Source: Pantanalinema rosaneae (GTDB taxonomy: Bacteria > Cyanobacteriota > Cyanobacteriia > Leptolyngbyales > Leptolyngbyaceae). From it: DNA of 64,000 bases. Location of the stretch: assembly GCF_050753385.1 (NCBI RefSeq), contig NZ_JBLZFZ010000007.1, forward strand, positions 62,001 to 126,000, written 5' to 3'. A model generated the notes under the pieces. It worked only from the letters and a program-made list of their open reading frames with translations, searched no databases and was not told the origin of the DNA. Position numbers and translations under genes: made by a program. Shown in pieces: positions 8,917 to 18,713 of the stretch (the stretch's first letter is position 1; each line of letters starts with the position of its first letter).

Positions 8917-10692
8917 TCAATCAGCTTTAGAACTGTGATTTGAAGTTGCAAAAGGTGGTTCCAACGCATAGGTTTGTTGCGGCACACCAATTTCGATGCC
9001 GTGTTCTTCGAGCGCTCGTCGTACCCGTAGGCGAAATTCTCGACCGATAGCCCACTGCTGACCCGGCTGCGTCTCAATCCAGGTTGTAATCGTCATCCCA
9101 CTGTGAGAAACGCTGTCAATGCCCAGCACCTTCGGTTCTGACACAATCTGGTCGTGCCATGTTGGGTCGTTGTATAGCCCCTGAGCTACCTCCTGCATCA
9201 ATGCCAGGGCGCGATCGGGATCAGTCTGATATGCCACATCAATGCTGAAATTAACGCGTGACCATCCTCGCGTCAGGTTCCTCACTTCGCTGATTTTGCT
9301 GTTGGGAATGGTGATCATTTCACCGCTACCACTGCGGAGTTGGGTGACTCGCAGATTCAGGTTTTCAACTAGTCCAGAAACCGTTCCCAGATCAATGTAA
9401 TCGCCGATCGCAAACTGGTCTTCTGCCAGGATTAAAAAACCATTCACCAAATCTTCAACCAACCGTCGGGAGCCAAAGGAGATTGCCAATGCCAACAAGC
9501 CCAGAATTGCCACAGTGGAAGCTGTCGGTACTCCGATCTCGCTCAATGCCCATAGCCCTCCCAGGGTCAGCAGTCCAATAGTCACCAAGCCTTTGGTTGC
9601 ACCCGCAATCGTGGAAACCCGAAGTTGATGACGTTGAGTATCGCCCAGGCTGATAAGATTTACCTCCGTCTTTTGCCAGCGAACAGCTAAGCGATCAATC
9701 AGCCATCGGCTGACGCGAATCAACAGCCCGGTAAAGAACCAGACCGCTAACAGATCAAGTGGGACTTCCACAAACCTGAACTGCCCACTGATCAAATAGG
9801 GCGAAACCGCTGCCAGCCACAGACCGCCGCCATACCAGGCAAGGATTAACAACCAGAACGATAGCCACTGGGCAAAGTCTAGTAAACTGAGTTGGTAATC
9901 GAGACGGAACAAATGTGATAGCCGCTGCAACAGGTGGTTTCGCATTTGCACCAGCCTGGCTTCGGGGGCGATCACTGTCCCTTCAGATGGAAGCGGATTC
10001 AGTTCATTGTGAAGGGGTGCTGCATTAATCGCTTGTTTTTGCCGTCGCAACTGCTTTTGTCGGCGGGATAGACCGTACTTGAGAGTTACACCGATCGCGG
10101 TCAACAGTACCAGCCAGAGCAGAATTTGCCAGACCCGTTGCTGGTTCTGCGGCAGATTTTTCAGCCCAGTTCGGAGTTCCTGTTCTAAAGTGCTGCGCCA
10201 TTGTTCTGCCAGTTGATCCACAGGAAGCCCGTTAAACTGAGCGTCTAGCTCTGTCACAGACATCAATACTAGAGGTTCAGGATATCGAGCATCCCGCGCT
10301 CGAATAATCTTGATGTTATTGAGTTGTGAGACATCAAACTCTAATGTCTCTGGTTGCATTGGACGGTTAAGCAATAGCAAGAGTCGGGCACTGATCTCCT
10401 GCGCCCGTTGTTCAATGGTCTGTCGGTCTGCCAACGATGCAGGACTGCGATCGTAAACCGTGGGCGAGGCGATGGTAAACAATTGGCGAAGGCTGAGTGG
10501 AGAGTCTACCGCTATTGTTTCCAGGTTGCCGTACCGGGCAACTTTTGCTGGTGGGTTAACATTGTTACTCTGTCCAAATCCCTCCGGTAACGAGAACTGA
10601 GCCTGTACGGGGTGACCCACCGACCAGGTGATTCCCAGAGCGATCGCAAAAGCTAGGACGAGCGTTAAAAGTTGTCTTAAGGAAATGGGCAT
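8917..10692 (-). CDS. MscS-family mechanosensitive ion channel protein
   Basis: About 591 residues from the ATG at 10692; the TTG at 10716 is a less likely start. A signal peptide (LLTLVLAFAIALGITW, ending near VQAQF) leads a periplasmic domain of about 150 residues. Several membrane segments follow, then the MscS pore helix and beta domain: GLLALAISFGSRRLVEDLVNGFLI and AIGDYIDLGTVSGLVENLN, with TIPNSKISEVRNLTRGWSR close behind. Such large MscS relatives release solutes at hypo-osmotic shock and sit in the inner membrane. It is a single-gene unit. Family is certain; channel behaviour is inferred. Confidence 0.93.
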   Translation of the reverse strand: MPISLRQLLTLVLAFAIALGITWSVGHPVQAQFSLPEGFGQSNNVNPPAKVARYGNLETIAVDSPLSLRQLFTIASPTVYDRSPASLADRQTIEQRAQEISARLLLLLNRPMQPETLEFDVSQLNNIKIIRARDARYPEPLVLMSVTELDAQFNGLPVDQLAEQWRSTLEQELRTGLKNLPQNQQRVWQILLWLVLLTAIGVTLKYGLSRRQKQLRRQKQAINAAPLHNELNPLPSEGTVIAPEARLVQMRNHLLQRLSHLFRLDYQLSLLDFAQWLSFWLLILAWYGGGLWLAAVSPYLISGQFRFVEVPLDLLAVWFFTGLLIRVSRWLIDRLAVRWQKTEVNLISLGDTQRHQLRVSTIAGATKGLVTIGLLTLGGLWALSEIGVPTASTVAILGLLALAISFGSRRLVEDLVNGFLILAEDQFAIGDYIDLGTVSGLVENLNLRVTQLRSGSGEMITIPNSKISEVRNLTRGWSRVNFSIDVAYQTDPDRALALMQEVAQGLYNDPTWHDQIVSEPKVLGIDSVSHSGMTITTWIETQPGQQWAIGREFRLRVRRALEEHGIEIGVPQQTYALEPPFATSNHSSKAD

Positions 10693-10716
10693 CAGGTTAC
10701 GATGGGCACATAGCAA

Positions 10717-11262
10717 GCTGAAGGAATTTATAACGCACCCCCACTGGTATGAGGCTGATCAGAGCAGTAGCTATTTTGCTATCAAAATATCACCACTGAG
10801 GTAGATTGCTCGAGCTGCGATCGCGGTGGACTAGAGGAGAATGCGATCGTCGCTCTCCCTCAATTCTGGAAAGATAGCCGTGAGATCCTGATAGCCGCTA
10901 ATACCCCGCTACTCATGCCGCGATCGACTTACAGCAATTTTCACTTGGTTAAACCACACCACTCCCTACTCCCCACTCCCCACTCCCCATCTTCACTGTG
11001 GTTTATTCATCCGACAACGGCTGTAGTTTCGTTGATTTTGGTTTAGCAGTCCTGCACTACGGCTTCCCTGTCATCCAGTTCCCTGTGATTGGTAGATTCA
11101 ACCCCTAACGTGATCTCATTTGGCAGGTCTGCCAGTTGGGTTTGGTTAATTAGCTACTGTGAGCGAAAATTGGGGAACCCTAGGGCAAGGAACCCTGAGC
11201 GCTAGCATCTTGCGAACGATTTCTGGTGTCTTGAAGCAAATTATTCAGCAAGGAGAAAGAGA
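10717..11262. other. Intergenic region with STRR-like CCCCACT heptamers
   Basis: No gene is seen in these 546 bases. From 10961 to 10989 there is a run of the heptamer CCCCACT (about three units, the first degenerate), a short tandemly repeated repetitive sequence typical of cyanobacteria. The part just left of 11263 should contain the promoter of the haemagglutinin-like gene; an AGGAGA ribosome-binding sequence lies at about 11250-11255. Confidence 0.6.
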
Positions 11263-13713
11263 ATGAAGGTGATGCACTACTGGTTTGGGTGCTGTTCCTT
11301 CCTGCTAGCCACAGTGGGAATGACCTTACCCATCCACGCGCAGGTAGTTCCCGATCGCACTCTCAACACCACCGTCACCCAGAGCGGCAACAATTTCACG
11401 ATCACCGATGGCACGACCCAGGGCAGTAACCTGTTTCATAGCTTCAGTCAGTTCTCTGTGCCTACGGGTGGTTCTGCCTTCTTTAATAACGCCACCACCA
11501 TTCAGAATATTTTTGCGCGGGTAACAGGCGGCAATATTTCTAACATTGATGGCTTAATCCGCGCTAACGGCAGCGCCAACCTATTTTTGCTCAACCCCTC
11601 AGGCATTCTTTTTGGTCCCAACGCCAGGTTGAATCTTGGTGGTTCCTTTACGGCTACCACTGCAACCAGCGTTAGTTTTGCCGATGGGACAACGTTTAGT
11701 GCAACCGATACAACCGCCCCCCCTTTATTGACCATCAGTGTGCCTGTAGGCTTGCAACTGGGAGCCAATGCCAGACCGATCACCGTCCAGGGAGCAGGGA
11801 ATGCTGCCACATTCGATGCCTCAACAAGAGTAAGCTTAAACCTCGGTACTCAAGGCTTACAGGTGAACGCAGGCAAAACCCTGGCACTGATCGGTGGTGA
11901 CTTGGCTGTAACGGGCGGGTTGCTTTCCGCACCCGGAGGGCGCATTGAATTAGGCAGTGTCATCGGCGGTAGCGTAGCTCTGAATGCCAATTCCCCAGGT
12001 TTGACGCTGAGTTATCCGAATGCCTCTAGCTTTGGCAATATTCAGCTGACCCAACGGGCTTTAGCCTCGGTGCGTGGAACCCGTCCCGGTTCGATCCAGG
12101 TGCAGGGAAATCAGGTCAATGTCCAGGGCGGTTCTCTGGTGCTGGTGCAAAATCAGGGCACCCAGACCGCAGGCGATATTGTCGTCAATGCCGCAAAGTC
12201 CTTGCAAATTATTGGGAAATCGCCAAATTTTCTAACCTCTAGCGCGTTAGTGAATGAAACTACGGCTGTCGGTGCAGCTGGAAATATCCTGATTAACACT
12301 CCCAGCCTGTTGATTGATCAGGGGGGCTTTGTGCTCGATCGCACCTTTAGTGCAGCACCTGGTGGCAACATTGGCATCAATGCTACTGATATGACGGTTA
12401 ATGGGTTTACGGCGGGAGACCCCAATGCGTTTCGAGCGGTCAGTCAGGTTGTGGTCAGTTCCCATAGTCAGGGCAAGGGAGGAAATCTAGCAATCTCTAC
12501 CCGCGATTTGGTCATTGCGGCAGGTGGCAATGTGGCTGCCAGACCCTTTGGTTCGGGTGCTGGTGGCAACATCACCGTAAATGCAGATACGATTCAGGTG
12601 TTGAATGCTGGAGCGCCAACTGGTTTTTATTTTAGTTTGCTATCGGCGGCTACGTTTGGGGTTGGGAATTCAGGCAATTTAACCGTGAATACGCGTACTC
12701 TGTCAGTGCAAGGGGGGGCAAGGGTATCGGCTTCCAGCATTATTTCTGGGAGTGCCGGGAATCTCATTATTAATGCATCGGAATCAATTGAAGTGAACGG
12801 TGTCAAAGATGCCCAAAATCCTAGCTATATCGGTACAGCTGTTCGTCCTGTAGGGCTAGTTTCCAATGCTAGTGCAGGTAACACTACCATCAATACCCGT
12901 ACCCTTACTATTAACAATGGCGCATCGGTTTTCGTCGAAAATCGTGGCTTAGGTCAAGCCGGTACCTTAACGGTGAATGCCGATTTCTTGAAACTCGACA
13001 ATGGGGCAAGTCTTTCAGCTTCCACCGCTTTCGGGGGAGGGGGGAATCTCAACTTGCAGTTACAAAAGGGGGTGATAATGCGTCATGGCAGCTTTATTAG
13101 TGCTACAGCAGGAGGTAAAGGCAATGGAGGCAATATAACTATTGCATCCCCCGTCGTTGCAGGGCTGGAAAATAGCGACATCATTGCTAATGCATCTCAA
13201 GGTCGAGGTGGCAATATTAATATCACGACACAAGGGATTATCGGACTCAAGTACCGCGATCAATTGACACCAGAGAGTGACATCACGGCGAGTTCCCAGT
13301 TCGGTGTCAGTGGCACCGTTCAGGTTAATAACATCGGTGTAGATCCAAATTCTGGTCTGGTGGAATTACCCACCAATGTGGTAGACTCCTCGCAACAAAT
13401 TGCCACAGGTTGTACTGGGTCGCAGGACAGTAGCTTTATTGCGACAGGACGCGGTGGCGTACCACAAAACCCCATGCAGCAAGTGCAAGCCGATCGCACT
13501 TGGAATGATGTGCGTGAGTTATCGACCTACCGCCAAGTTGGTAAACCCGTTGCCCAAGAACCTGCTGCCGTTCCGACGCTGATCCAAGCAAACACCTGGC
13601 AACGCCATGCCGATGGTACGGTTGAATTAATCGCTGATCACGTGTCTGTCATGAATTCAACGTTTGCTACCTGTAGCGGTGTCACTGTCAGGGAGATCGA
13701 ATCTGCTCCCTAA
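11263..13713 (+). CDS. Filamentous-haemagglutinin N-terminal domain (two-partner secretion) exoprotein
   Basis: 816 residues. A signal peptide (about 1-26, ending PIHAQ) is followed by the haemagglutination-activity/TPS domain: TVTQSGNNFTITDGT, GSNLFHSFSQFSVPTGGSAF, NIDGLIRANGSANLFLLNPS and GILFGPNARLNLGGSFTAT are textbook. The rest (residues about 200-720) is repetitive, rich in Gly/Asn/Ser/Thr, with recurring units like GGNITVNADTI and GGNINITTQG, as in a right-handed beta-helix. Its secretion partner would be a TpsB outer-membrane pore, not found in this window. Such proteins are adhesins or surface-layer components in cyanobacteria. It stands alone, with a good ribosome-binding site. Confidence 0.93.
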   Translation: MKVMHYWFGCCSFLLATVGMTLPIHAQVVPDRTLNTTVTQSGNNFTITDGTTQGSNLFHSFSQFSVPTGGSAFFNNATTIQNIFARVTGGNISNIDGLIRANGSANLFLLNPSGILFGPNARLNLGGSFTATTATSVSFADGTTFSATDTTAPPLLTISVPVGLQLGANARPITVQGAGNAATFDASTRVSLNLGTQGLQVNAGKTLALIGGDLAVTGGLLSAPGGRIELGSVIGGSVALNANSPGLTLSYPNASSFGNIQLTQRALASVRGTRPGSIQVQGNQVNVQGGSLVLVQNQGTQTAGDIVVNAAKSLQIIGKSPNFLTSSALVNETTAVGAAGNILINTPSLLIDQGGFVLDRTFSAAPGGNIGINATDMTVNGFTAGDPNAFRAVSQVVVSSHSQGKGGNLAISTRDLVIAAGGNVAARPFGSGAGGNITVNADTIQVLNAGAPTGFYFSLLSAATFGVGNSGNLTVNTRTLSVQGGARVSASSIISGSAGNLIINASESIEVNGVKDAQNPSYIGTAVRPVGLVSNASAGNTTINTRTLTINNGASVFVENRGLGQAGTLTVNADFLKLDNGASLSASTAFGGGGNLNLQLQKGVIMRHGSFISATAGGKGNGGNITIASPVVAGLENSDIIANASQGRGGNINITTQGIIGLKYRDQLTPESDITASSQFGVSGTVQVNNIGVDPNSGLVELPTNVVDSSQQIATGCTGSQDSSFIATGRGGVPQNPMQQVQADRTWNDVRELSTYRQVGKPVAQEPAAVPTLIQANTWQRHADGTVELIADHVSVMNSTFATCSGVTVREIESAP

Positions 13714-14143
13714 CTGGCGTGATTGACGCAAGCGTGTCTTAAGGACAGATTGGGGCATCGCCTCTTCTCTGCAAGGTATTCCGCAGCTACACCAATGGTT
13801 TCAGCCCGTCAGCGATCGCCCGTTGGCAAGCTACAACCTGATTGCCATTTGTGCCTGATTAATTGCAACCTGAGTGGATCAGCCGCGATCGCTGGAGATG
13901 ATTCTAGCGATCGCAATTTTCTGAAAGAATAAGACTGGTGGATCTGTTAGTCTTCATTCAAGCTCGGTGTTTCCTGTTGCATGTGCCGCGATCGCTCACT
14001 TGAATTGATTGATGTACCCTCACTGACCCTGAATTTTTAGTTGGCTGAATATCAGGTAGAGTACAGCGCGAATTCCTGGCAACGGTGGATCTGAATACAG
14101 GATTTCTGATGTTTTCCCTTTCTTGCGAGGACGCTCTTGAGCT
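13714..14143. other. Intergenic region without recognisable gene
   Basis: A 430-bp gap with several GCGATCGC/CGATCGC palindromes (HIP1-like). A 69-codon frame at 13723-13932 has no ribosome-binding site and no recognisable protein character. A GCGAGGA sequence at 14125-14131 may serve as ribosome-binding site for the next gene, though its spacing to the ATG is long. Confidence 0.5.
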
Positions 14144-15358
14144 ATGGCAAAACGGTATCGATACGCCAACAAAAAACGACTTGAGGACTCATCTATCACT
14201 TCAGTCCCTACTTCTAGCGTTTTCTCAGCTAGTCCTCAGTTCATCCAGGCTAAAGCTATTCCAGTGGCTAACTCAGATCGATCGAGAACGATTCCATCTC
14301 ACCAAGCAGCCTTGAGACGGGCGCAACAGTTTGGTCATCACTTGAGTCGCATTTCGGTGCATGCCTCTAGTCAGAAAGATGCCCAACCTTTAGAAGGGAC
14401 AAGGGTTCCCTTCGCCTTCCCGCCGCTGCTCCAGGCTAAGTTGGCCATGAGTCAACCGATGATCTCCCCTCAACGCATCCAAGCGGTCACACCGAATTCG
14501 GGAGGCATCATGATGATTCAACGGGCAAAGACAAATAATGCTAATAAAAGCAAAACCAAAAAGAAACGGGAGGCTGGACTAAAGTTAATCCGCCAAGGTG
14601 GCATCTTTAAGGCGACGGGTAGACCTGGCTTTCGATCGCATGTTAAATCTCTTTCAGCCGAACTGTACTATCACGAAACGGGTCGCGATGTCAGAACCAA
14701 GAATCTCCAAACGGAAGATCTGGCCTCTCCCCATCGGTTCCCCTTTGCCGATATTCGCAAAAATACCGAACTGTTTCTGAATGGCAAAGAGGATGCGGCT
14801 GACTTCCAGCGATGGACTAATCGGCTCCTGAATGCCAGTACCAAAAAGGTAAACCGCCTTGCCAAACAGCAGAAGCTGGATGATCCAGAGGTGCAAAAAT
14901 GGCAAAAAGTAGACACTCAAGTTAAACAGGCTAGAGATGAGTTAGTGCAGGCAAAAGCCGCTTACGACAAGCAGGCAGATAGCAGCACCCAAACGGCATT
15001 AGAAGCTGCGGGTAAAAAGTTTATTACGGAGTTAAACAGCCTGCCTGGTAACGTGGCTAGCTTAGGTCCGCATTCCACAGTGAATAATCCGGTGCGCGAT
15101 CGCGGACATTTGAATGTAGAGCGAGGGCGTACCATGACTCGGAATGGACGGAGTAGAACCCGCTATGAACTATCACCGATGTCACGGGCGGCTTCTCGCA
15201 TGTCTCCCCACCGTTATAGCAAAGGAATTGCCACTAATACCTCAGAGAAAAAAATTATCCTCGTTGATGGACGAGTCAAGTCAATTAAGCAAATCAAGCG
15301 ACGAGATCGAAGATATCTCAAAAAACACAAGCGATCGGCTGTAAAGCGGTTCACGTAA
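14144..15358 (+). CDS. 404-residue basic protein, possible contractile-injection-system cargo
   Basis: The function is not established. The N-terminal 110 residues (RAQQFGHHLSRISVHAS, then FPPLLQAKLAMSQPM) recall the leader of cyanobacterial eCIS-associated proteins, in which a similar stretch precedes a DUF4157 core; that core (EQEADRVA, HExxH) is missing here. A Lys-rich linker follows (KSKTKKKREAG), then a helical region rich in charged residues (about 225-300) and a strongly basic C-terminus (RGRTMTRNGRSRTRYE, KQIKRRDRRYLKKHKRS). The C-terminus could be a toxin or nucleic-acid-binding domain. No neighbour supports an injection system. The protein has normal cyanobacterial codon use and no signal peptide. 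Confidence 0.5.
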   Translation: MAKRYRYANKKRLEDSSITSVPTSSVFSASPQFIQAKAIPVANSDRSRTIPSHQAALRRAQQFGHHLSRISVHASSQKDAQPLEGTRVPFAFPPLLQAKLAMSQPMISPQRIQAVTPNSGGIMMIQRAKTNNANKSKTKKKREAGLKLIRQGGIFKATGRPGFRSHVKSLSAELYYHETGRDVRTKNLQTEDLASPHRFPFADIRKNTELFLNGKEDAADFQRWTNRLLNASTKKVNRLAKQQKLDDPEVQKWQKVDTQVKQARDELVQAKAAYDKQADSSTQTALEAAGKKFITELNSLPGNVASLGPHSTVNNPVRDRGHLNVERGRTMTRNGRSRTRYELSPMSRAASRMSPHRYSKGIATNTSEKKIILVDGRVKSIKQIKRRDRRYLKKHKRSAVKRFT

Positions 15359-15479
15359 GCATTGTCAGCGATCGCGCTTGACGTGGTTGGTATTTTGAGC
15401 AAACGCAACGTATCTAATCCAATGGCATTCGCAAGTTTGCCTGTAGTCTGCAACTGACTACTGCGATCGATGGATAATA

Positions 15480-15526
15480 GGGGTAAAGGTAGCGAAGCTG
15501 CAACGAAGTGCCACGCGACGGCTAGA
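15480..15526 (+). repeat. Left inverted repeat of Tn3 element 1
   Basis: Begins GGGGTAAAGGTAGCGAAGCT and continues to 15526. The reverse complement of 19336-19382 is the same except for one base (GCGACGG here, GCAACGG there). Confidence 0.93.
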
Positions 15527-15564
15527 AGCCTTGCTGGAAGACCATTTTAGAAAAATTTTCACTT

Positions 15565-18522
15565 CTAAGCCGCATCCAATTTTAGCCGCTGATTCATGTC
15601 CAACTCAAAGGTGCCATACGGATTGATGTGCTCCCAGATCAAAGGAGTCAATGCCCGCAAATCTTCTGGAGACATCCGCTTCATCCACCCTGGTTCTGCT
15701 AGTACCTGCTGAATCATCAAGGTGTTGATGTAGACCAAACAAATCTGCAACAAATGCAACGCCAGGACTGATAGCTCCTGCTCATCCAGCCGATTGGTGG
15801 CAATCTCGCTGTTCTTGCCGTAGAAGATGAACCCGTTTGCCCCATTCCACTGCTCCACCACGTTTAACCCTTCATGCACCTCGTGGCGGAGTTCTTCAGA
15901 GTGTAGATAGCGGCACAAGAAAATCGTCCGAATCGCTTTCCCCAGTTCTATTAGGGCCAGATGGGTCGGATGGAGGGGAGAAGTTGCTCGGTTAAATCGA
16001 CGCAGGATCGCTTCTGCTTCTGCGGTTCCCAACCGGAGGGCAGTGGCATACTTGACCATCTGGTCATACTGCTGTCGAATGCGGTCCCAATCAATTGCCT
16101 TGTTTGCCAACACGGCTTGCAAATTGGGATAGTTCTGCCGCTGCCCAGATTGTGGTAGGGATAGTCGTTGTGCTCCAATGCGACGAATCCGGGGCATTAG
16201 TTCGAACCCCAGCAGACGACAAAAGGCAAACGCAACTTCACTCTGTCCGTGGGTGTCCACAAAGTTCTTCTGCACAGGCATGTCCGTGCAATGTCGCAGT
16301 AGCCCTTCAATCATGGCAGCCGCTTCTGAGGACGAACAGGTCTTGAGTTGCGAATAAATGCAGGCAGACTTCTTCTCGACATGCCAGTAGATCATAACCC
16401 CACGCCCGCCGTAGCGAATATGCCACTCCGTCATGAGATTCTGGTCCCAGGAGCCAAACTTTTTAGCATCTGAGGCACAGGTGGTTGTCCCCTCTCCCCA
16501 GATCGCTTCTCTGCGGCTGGCAAAGATCGCATTGACAACCTGAGCAATTGCACGACGCAGATCCTCTTTATTGATGAAATGCTTTTTGATGTAACGCAGA
16601 TCATCGTAGCGGTCGTGCTTCCTGCCGCCACAAATCCGTTTGAGTCCGGTATTGGTGCCCAGGGCATAAAGGCACAGCAGCAACCGTCGTTGACTTGTTT
16701 GAGGGTCGAGCATTTCTCGCGAGGCAGTCGTTTTGAATTGCTGTGTGAAGTGGACTCGCAGATCTGCTTCCTTGAGCACATCGAGCAAACTGGTCATGGT
16801 CCAACGCCCGTTGATTTCTCCTTTCAAGTAGCGGATATTATAGGGTTCTGCCTGTTTCTCTAGGGGAGTTACTGAAATCCAATTGTTTCCCTGACGTTTG
16901 ATGATCCGCACCGCTGAATTTTTGGGTAGTCCTTGATCCAGCAATGTCAACGCTTGTGTCATTTCCGCTTGCAGTTGAGTGATGAAGGCTTCCGCATCCA
17001 GGGGGTGCTTGAGTGCCTGATAGTACACCTCTCGATTTTGGTCAAAGTCCTGGGGCAAATCAGATTCTGGATTACCATAGCGCTTCGCCCCAACCACCCA
17101 AATCTCCTTTGAGCGCAGTTTGTCACGTAATGCTTGCAATACGCAGATTTCGTAATTGACGCGATTGATGCGCTCTTTGCCTTCACTATCGGTTTCCACC
17201 ATCAGATTGCGCCAACCACTTTTGAGTACTCCTTTGACGTAAAGTTGTTCTTCACTGGCATAGTAACGCTGATTGCTATCTTGATATTTCTTGAGCAGTT
17301 CTAGCGCTTGAACAACGGGACGGTGTACTTCATTGTTAGAACGAAACTCCAATGTTTCTAAAATTTTGGGTACCATGCGTCGGTAATGATGTAGATAGGA
17401 AGATCGCATCACCGTGTACACCTTCTGGTCATAGGTTGTACTGGCATGATATTCCTGAACAACTGCTTTGAGGGTTGTCGGAGTGGCAATCGGATAAACA
17501 ACCTCTTTGACGATTTCCTCTGGATGCTCCAGTGTGGCAGTGGCGATCTGATAGAGCAAATGGGGTTTGTTATCGATCCGCTTGAAGTCTTCGAGCAACT
17601 GTTTGTCTACCCGCCGTTCTGCATTAATGCCAATGCGATGCACAATCTGCACTAACAATTCCACCAGGTTGTCACTAATCTCCTGACTGCGTTGCCAGCA
17701 GAAAGCGGCAATCAGGGCATAGCGAATCGCCTTTGGATGCCGTCTGAGATCGCGGGGAGTTTCGGCAGCAGCGCGACGACGGTAATGCCCAAGCACTTTG
17801 GGTGGAGTCGCGTCAAACAAATTCGCAGGCATACCCAATTGGCGAATGTGGTTCAGCTTGTCAGTTTCCTTGAACAGACTTTCCAGCCCGACCCGTCCTG
17901 GATCGCTCTTGAGAAAACTGAACATGGACTGTTTGAACTGGATCGCCTCCTCCTCAGGCTCACTCACCTCTGTCTTTAACAAGTCATCCATCTTGCTTCG
18001 GGTGTCAGCCGACAGTTGTTGCAGCAGACGATCACAAAAGCTGGCTTCGGTTGTACGAATCGCAGAACCAATCAACCGCTTCACCTGTTTGGGACTAGGA
18101 GGCTCCAGTTTCAGTTCTCGAAAACGTTGGTACACAGTAGCCTCAAGGTGTGATTCTTGTCGGTCATAGACCAGAACCTGTTGAGACAACCAATCTTTCA
18201 TGGCTTCGGCATCTTTCAAGGTGGACTCTTGAAATCCGAAGAATTCTCGAATTTCAATGCGATGACGAGCGCCGCTGCGTCCTTGATGGTTGTAGTCTTG
18301 TAGCAGTCTAGGCGAGAGGTCGAGTTGGGCTGCCAGGTAGGAAACGGCTGCTTTCGGAATCTCTTGACGACTGTGAGGAAAACGAGCTTCATGTTGAAAG
18401 AATTTAAGCCACACGGCAAACCCCAATTGGTTTGCCCCCACTTTCGGCTCCAGCAATGCCATTTCATCCGGCAGTAGCGTGAATTGTTCAACCAACTCTT
18501 CCGGTGTCCACTGCCGCTTCAT
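15565..18522 (-). CDS. tnpA: Tn3-family transposase
   Basis: 985 residues, the typical length. The N-terminal DUF4158-like DNA-binding region starts RQWTPEELVEQFTLLPDE and includes FFGFQESTLKDAEAM. The C-terminal DDE_Tnp_Tn3 catalytic domain contains TTCASDAKKFGSWDQNL (first Asp), WHIRYGGRGVMIYWHV and FVDTHGQSEVAFAFCRLLGF (second Asp) with LMPRIRRIG after it, and a C-terminal HINPYGTFELD motif. It cuts and joins the element ends in replicative transposition. No frameshift or stop is present, so it is probably active. It is divergent to the recombinase at 18714. Confidence 0.97.
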   Translation of the reverse strand: MKRQWTPEELVEQFTLLPDEMALLEPKVGANQLGFAVWLKFFQHEARFPHSRQEIPKAAVSYLAAQLDLSPRLLQDYNHQGRSGARHRIEIREFFGFQESTLKDAEAMKDWLSQQVLVYDRQESHLEATVYQRFRELKLEPPSPKQVKRLIGSAIRTTEASFCDRLLQQLSADTRSKMDDLLKTEVSEPEEEAIQFKQSMFSFLKSDPGRVGLESLFKETDKLNHIRQLGMPANLFDATPPKVLGHYRRRAAAETPRDLRRHPKAIRYALIAAFCWQRSQEISDNLVELLVQIVHRIGINAERRVDKQLLEDFKRIDNKPHLLYQIATATLEHPEEIVKEVVYPIATPTTLKAVVQEYHASTTYDQKVYTVMRSSYLHHYRRMVPKILETLEFRSNNEVHRPVVQALELLKKYQDSNQRYYASEEQLYVKGVLKSGWRNLMVETDSEGKERINRVNYEICVLQALRDKLRSKEIWVVGAKRYGNPESDLPQDFDQNREVYYQALKHPLDAEAFITQLQAEMTQALTLLDQGLPKNSAVRIIKRQGNNWISVTPLEKQAEPYNIRYLKGEINGRWTMTSLLDVLKEADLRVHFTQQFKTTASREMLDPQTSQRRLLLCLYALGTNTGLKRICGGRKHDRYDDLRYIKKHFINKEDLRRAIAQVVNAIFASRREAIWGEGTTTCASDAKKFGSWDQNLMTEWHIRYGGRGVMIYWHVEKKSACIYSQLKTCSSSEAAAMIEGLLRHCTDMPVQKNFVDTHGQSEVAFAFCRLLGFELMPRIRRIGAQRLSLPQSGQRQNYPNLQAVLANKAIDWDRIRQQYDQMVKYATALRLGTAEAEAILRRFNRATSPLHPTHLALIELGKAIRTIFLCRYLHSEELRHEVHEGLNVVEQWNGANGFIFYGKNSEIATNRLDEQELSVLALHLLQICLVYINTLMIQQVLAEPGWMKRMSPEDLRALTPLIWEHINPYGTFELDMNQRLKLDAA

Positions 18523-18713
18523 CGTCGATACCCCTCACACGATTGATTCAGGCGATAGTGTATCGGCAGATTCGCTCAATCTTGGAAAAGTAAATAAACT
18601 TACCAACTTTCGCTTGTTTATGGGCAAGTTTGCGAAACTGATTCAGGAGGAAGTGGGAGTTCAGCCGTTTCGTTTACAGGTGTCCGTCCATCATTTTCGG
18701 GCAAGTTTTGATC
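18523..18713. other. Candidate resolution site of Tn3 element 1
   Basis: The region between the divergent transposase and recombinase genes. ATAAAC at 18594-18599 and GTTTAT at 18616-18621 form an inverted pair with a 16-bp spacer, followed by a small palindrome AGTTTGCGAAACT. Tn3 elements with a tyrosine recombinase keep their recombination core here. The motif is short, so the exact core is uncertain. Confidence 0.4.

Noticed and set aside
13723..13932. 69-codon frame after the haemagglutinin-like gene
   Set aside because: Built mostly from HIP1-type repeats, no start context.
15214..15453. Minus-strand frame that could be the lost 3' part of the gene broken by Tn3 element 1
   Set aside because: It is antisense to the 404-residue gene and joining it with 19383 gives no convincing protein; no target duplication supports a simple insertion.
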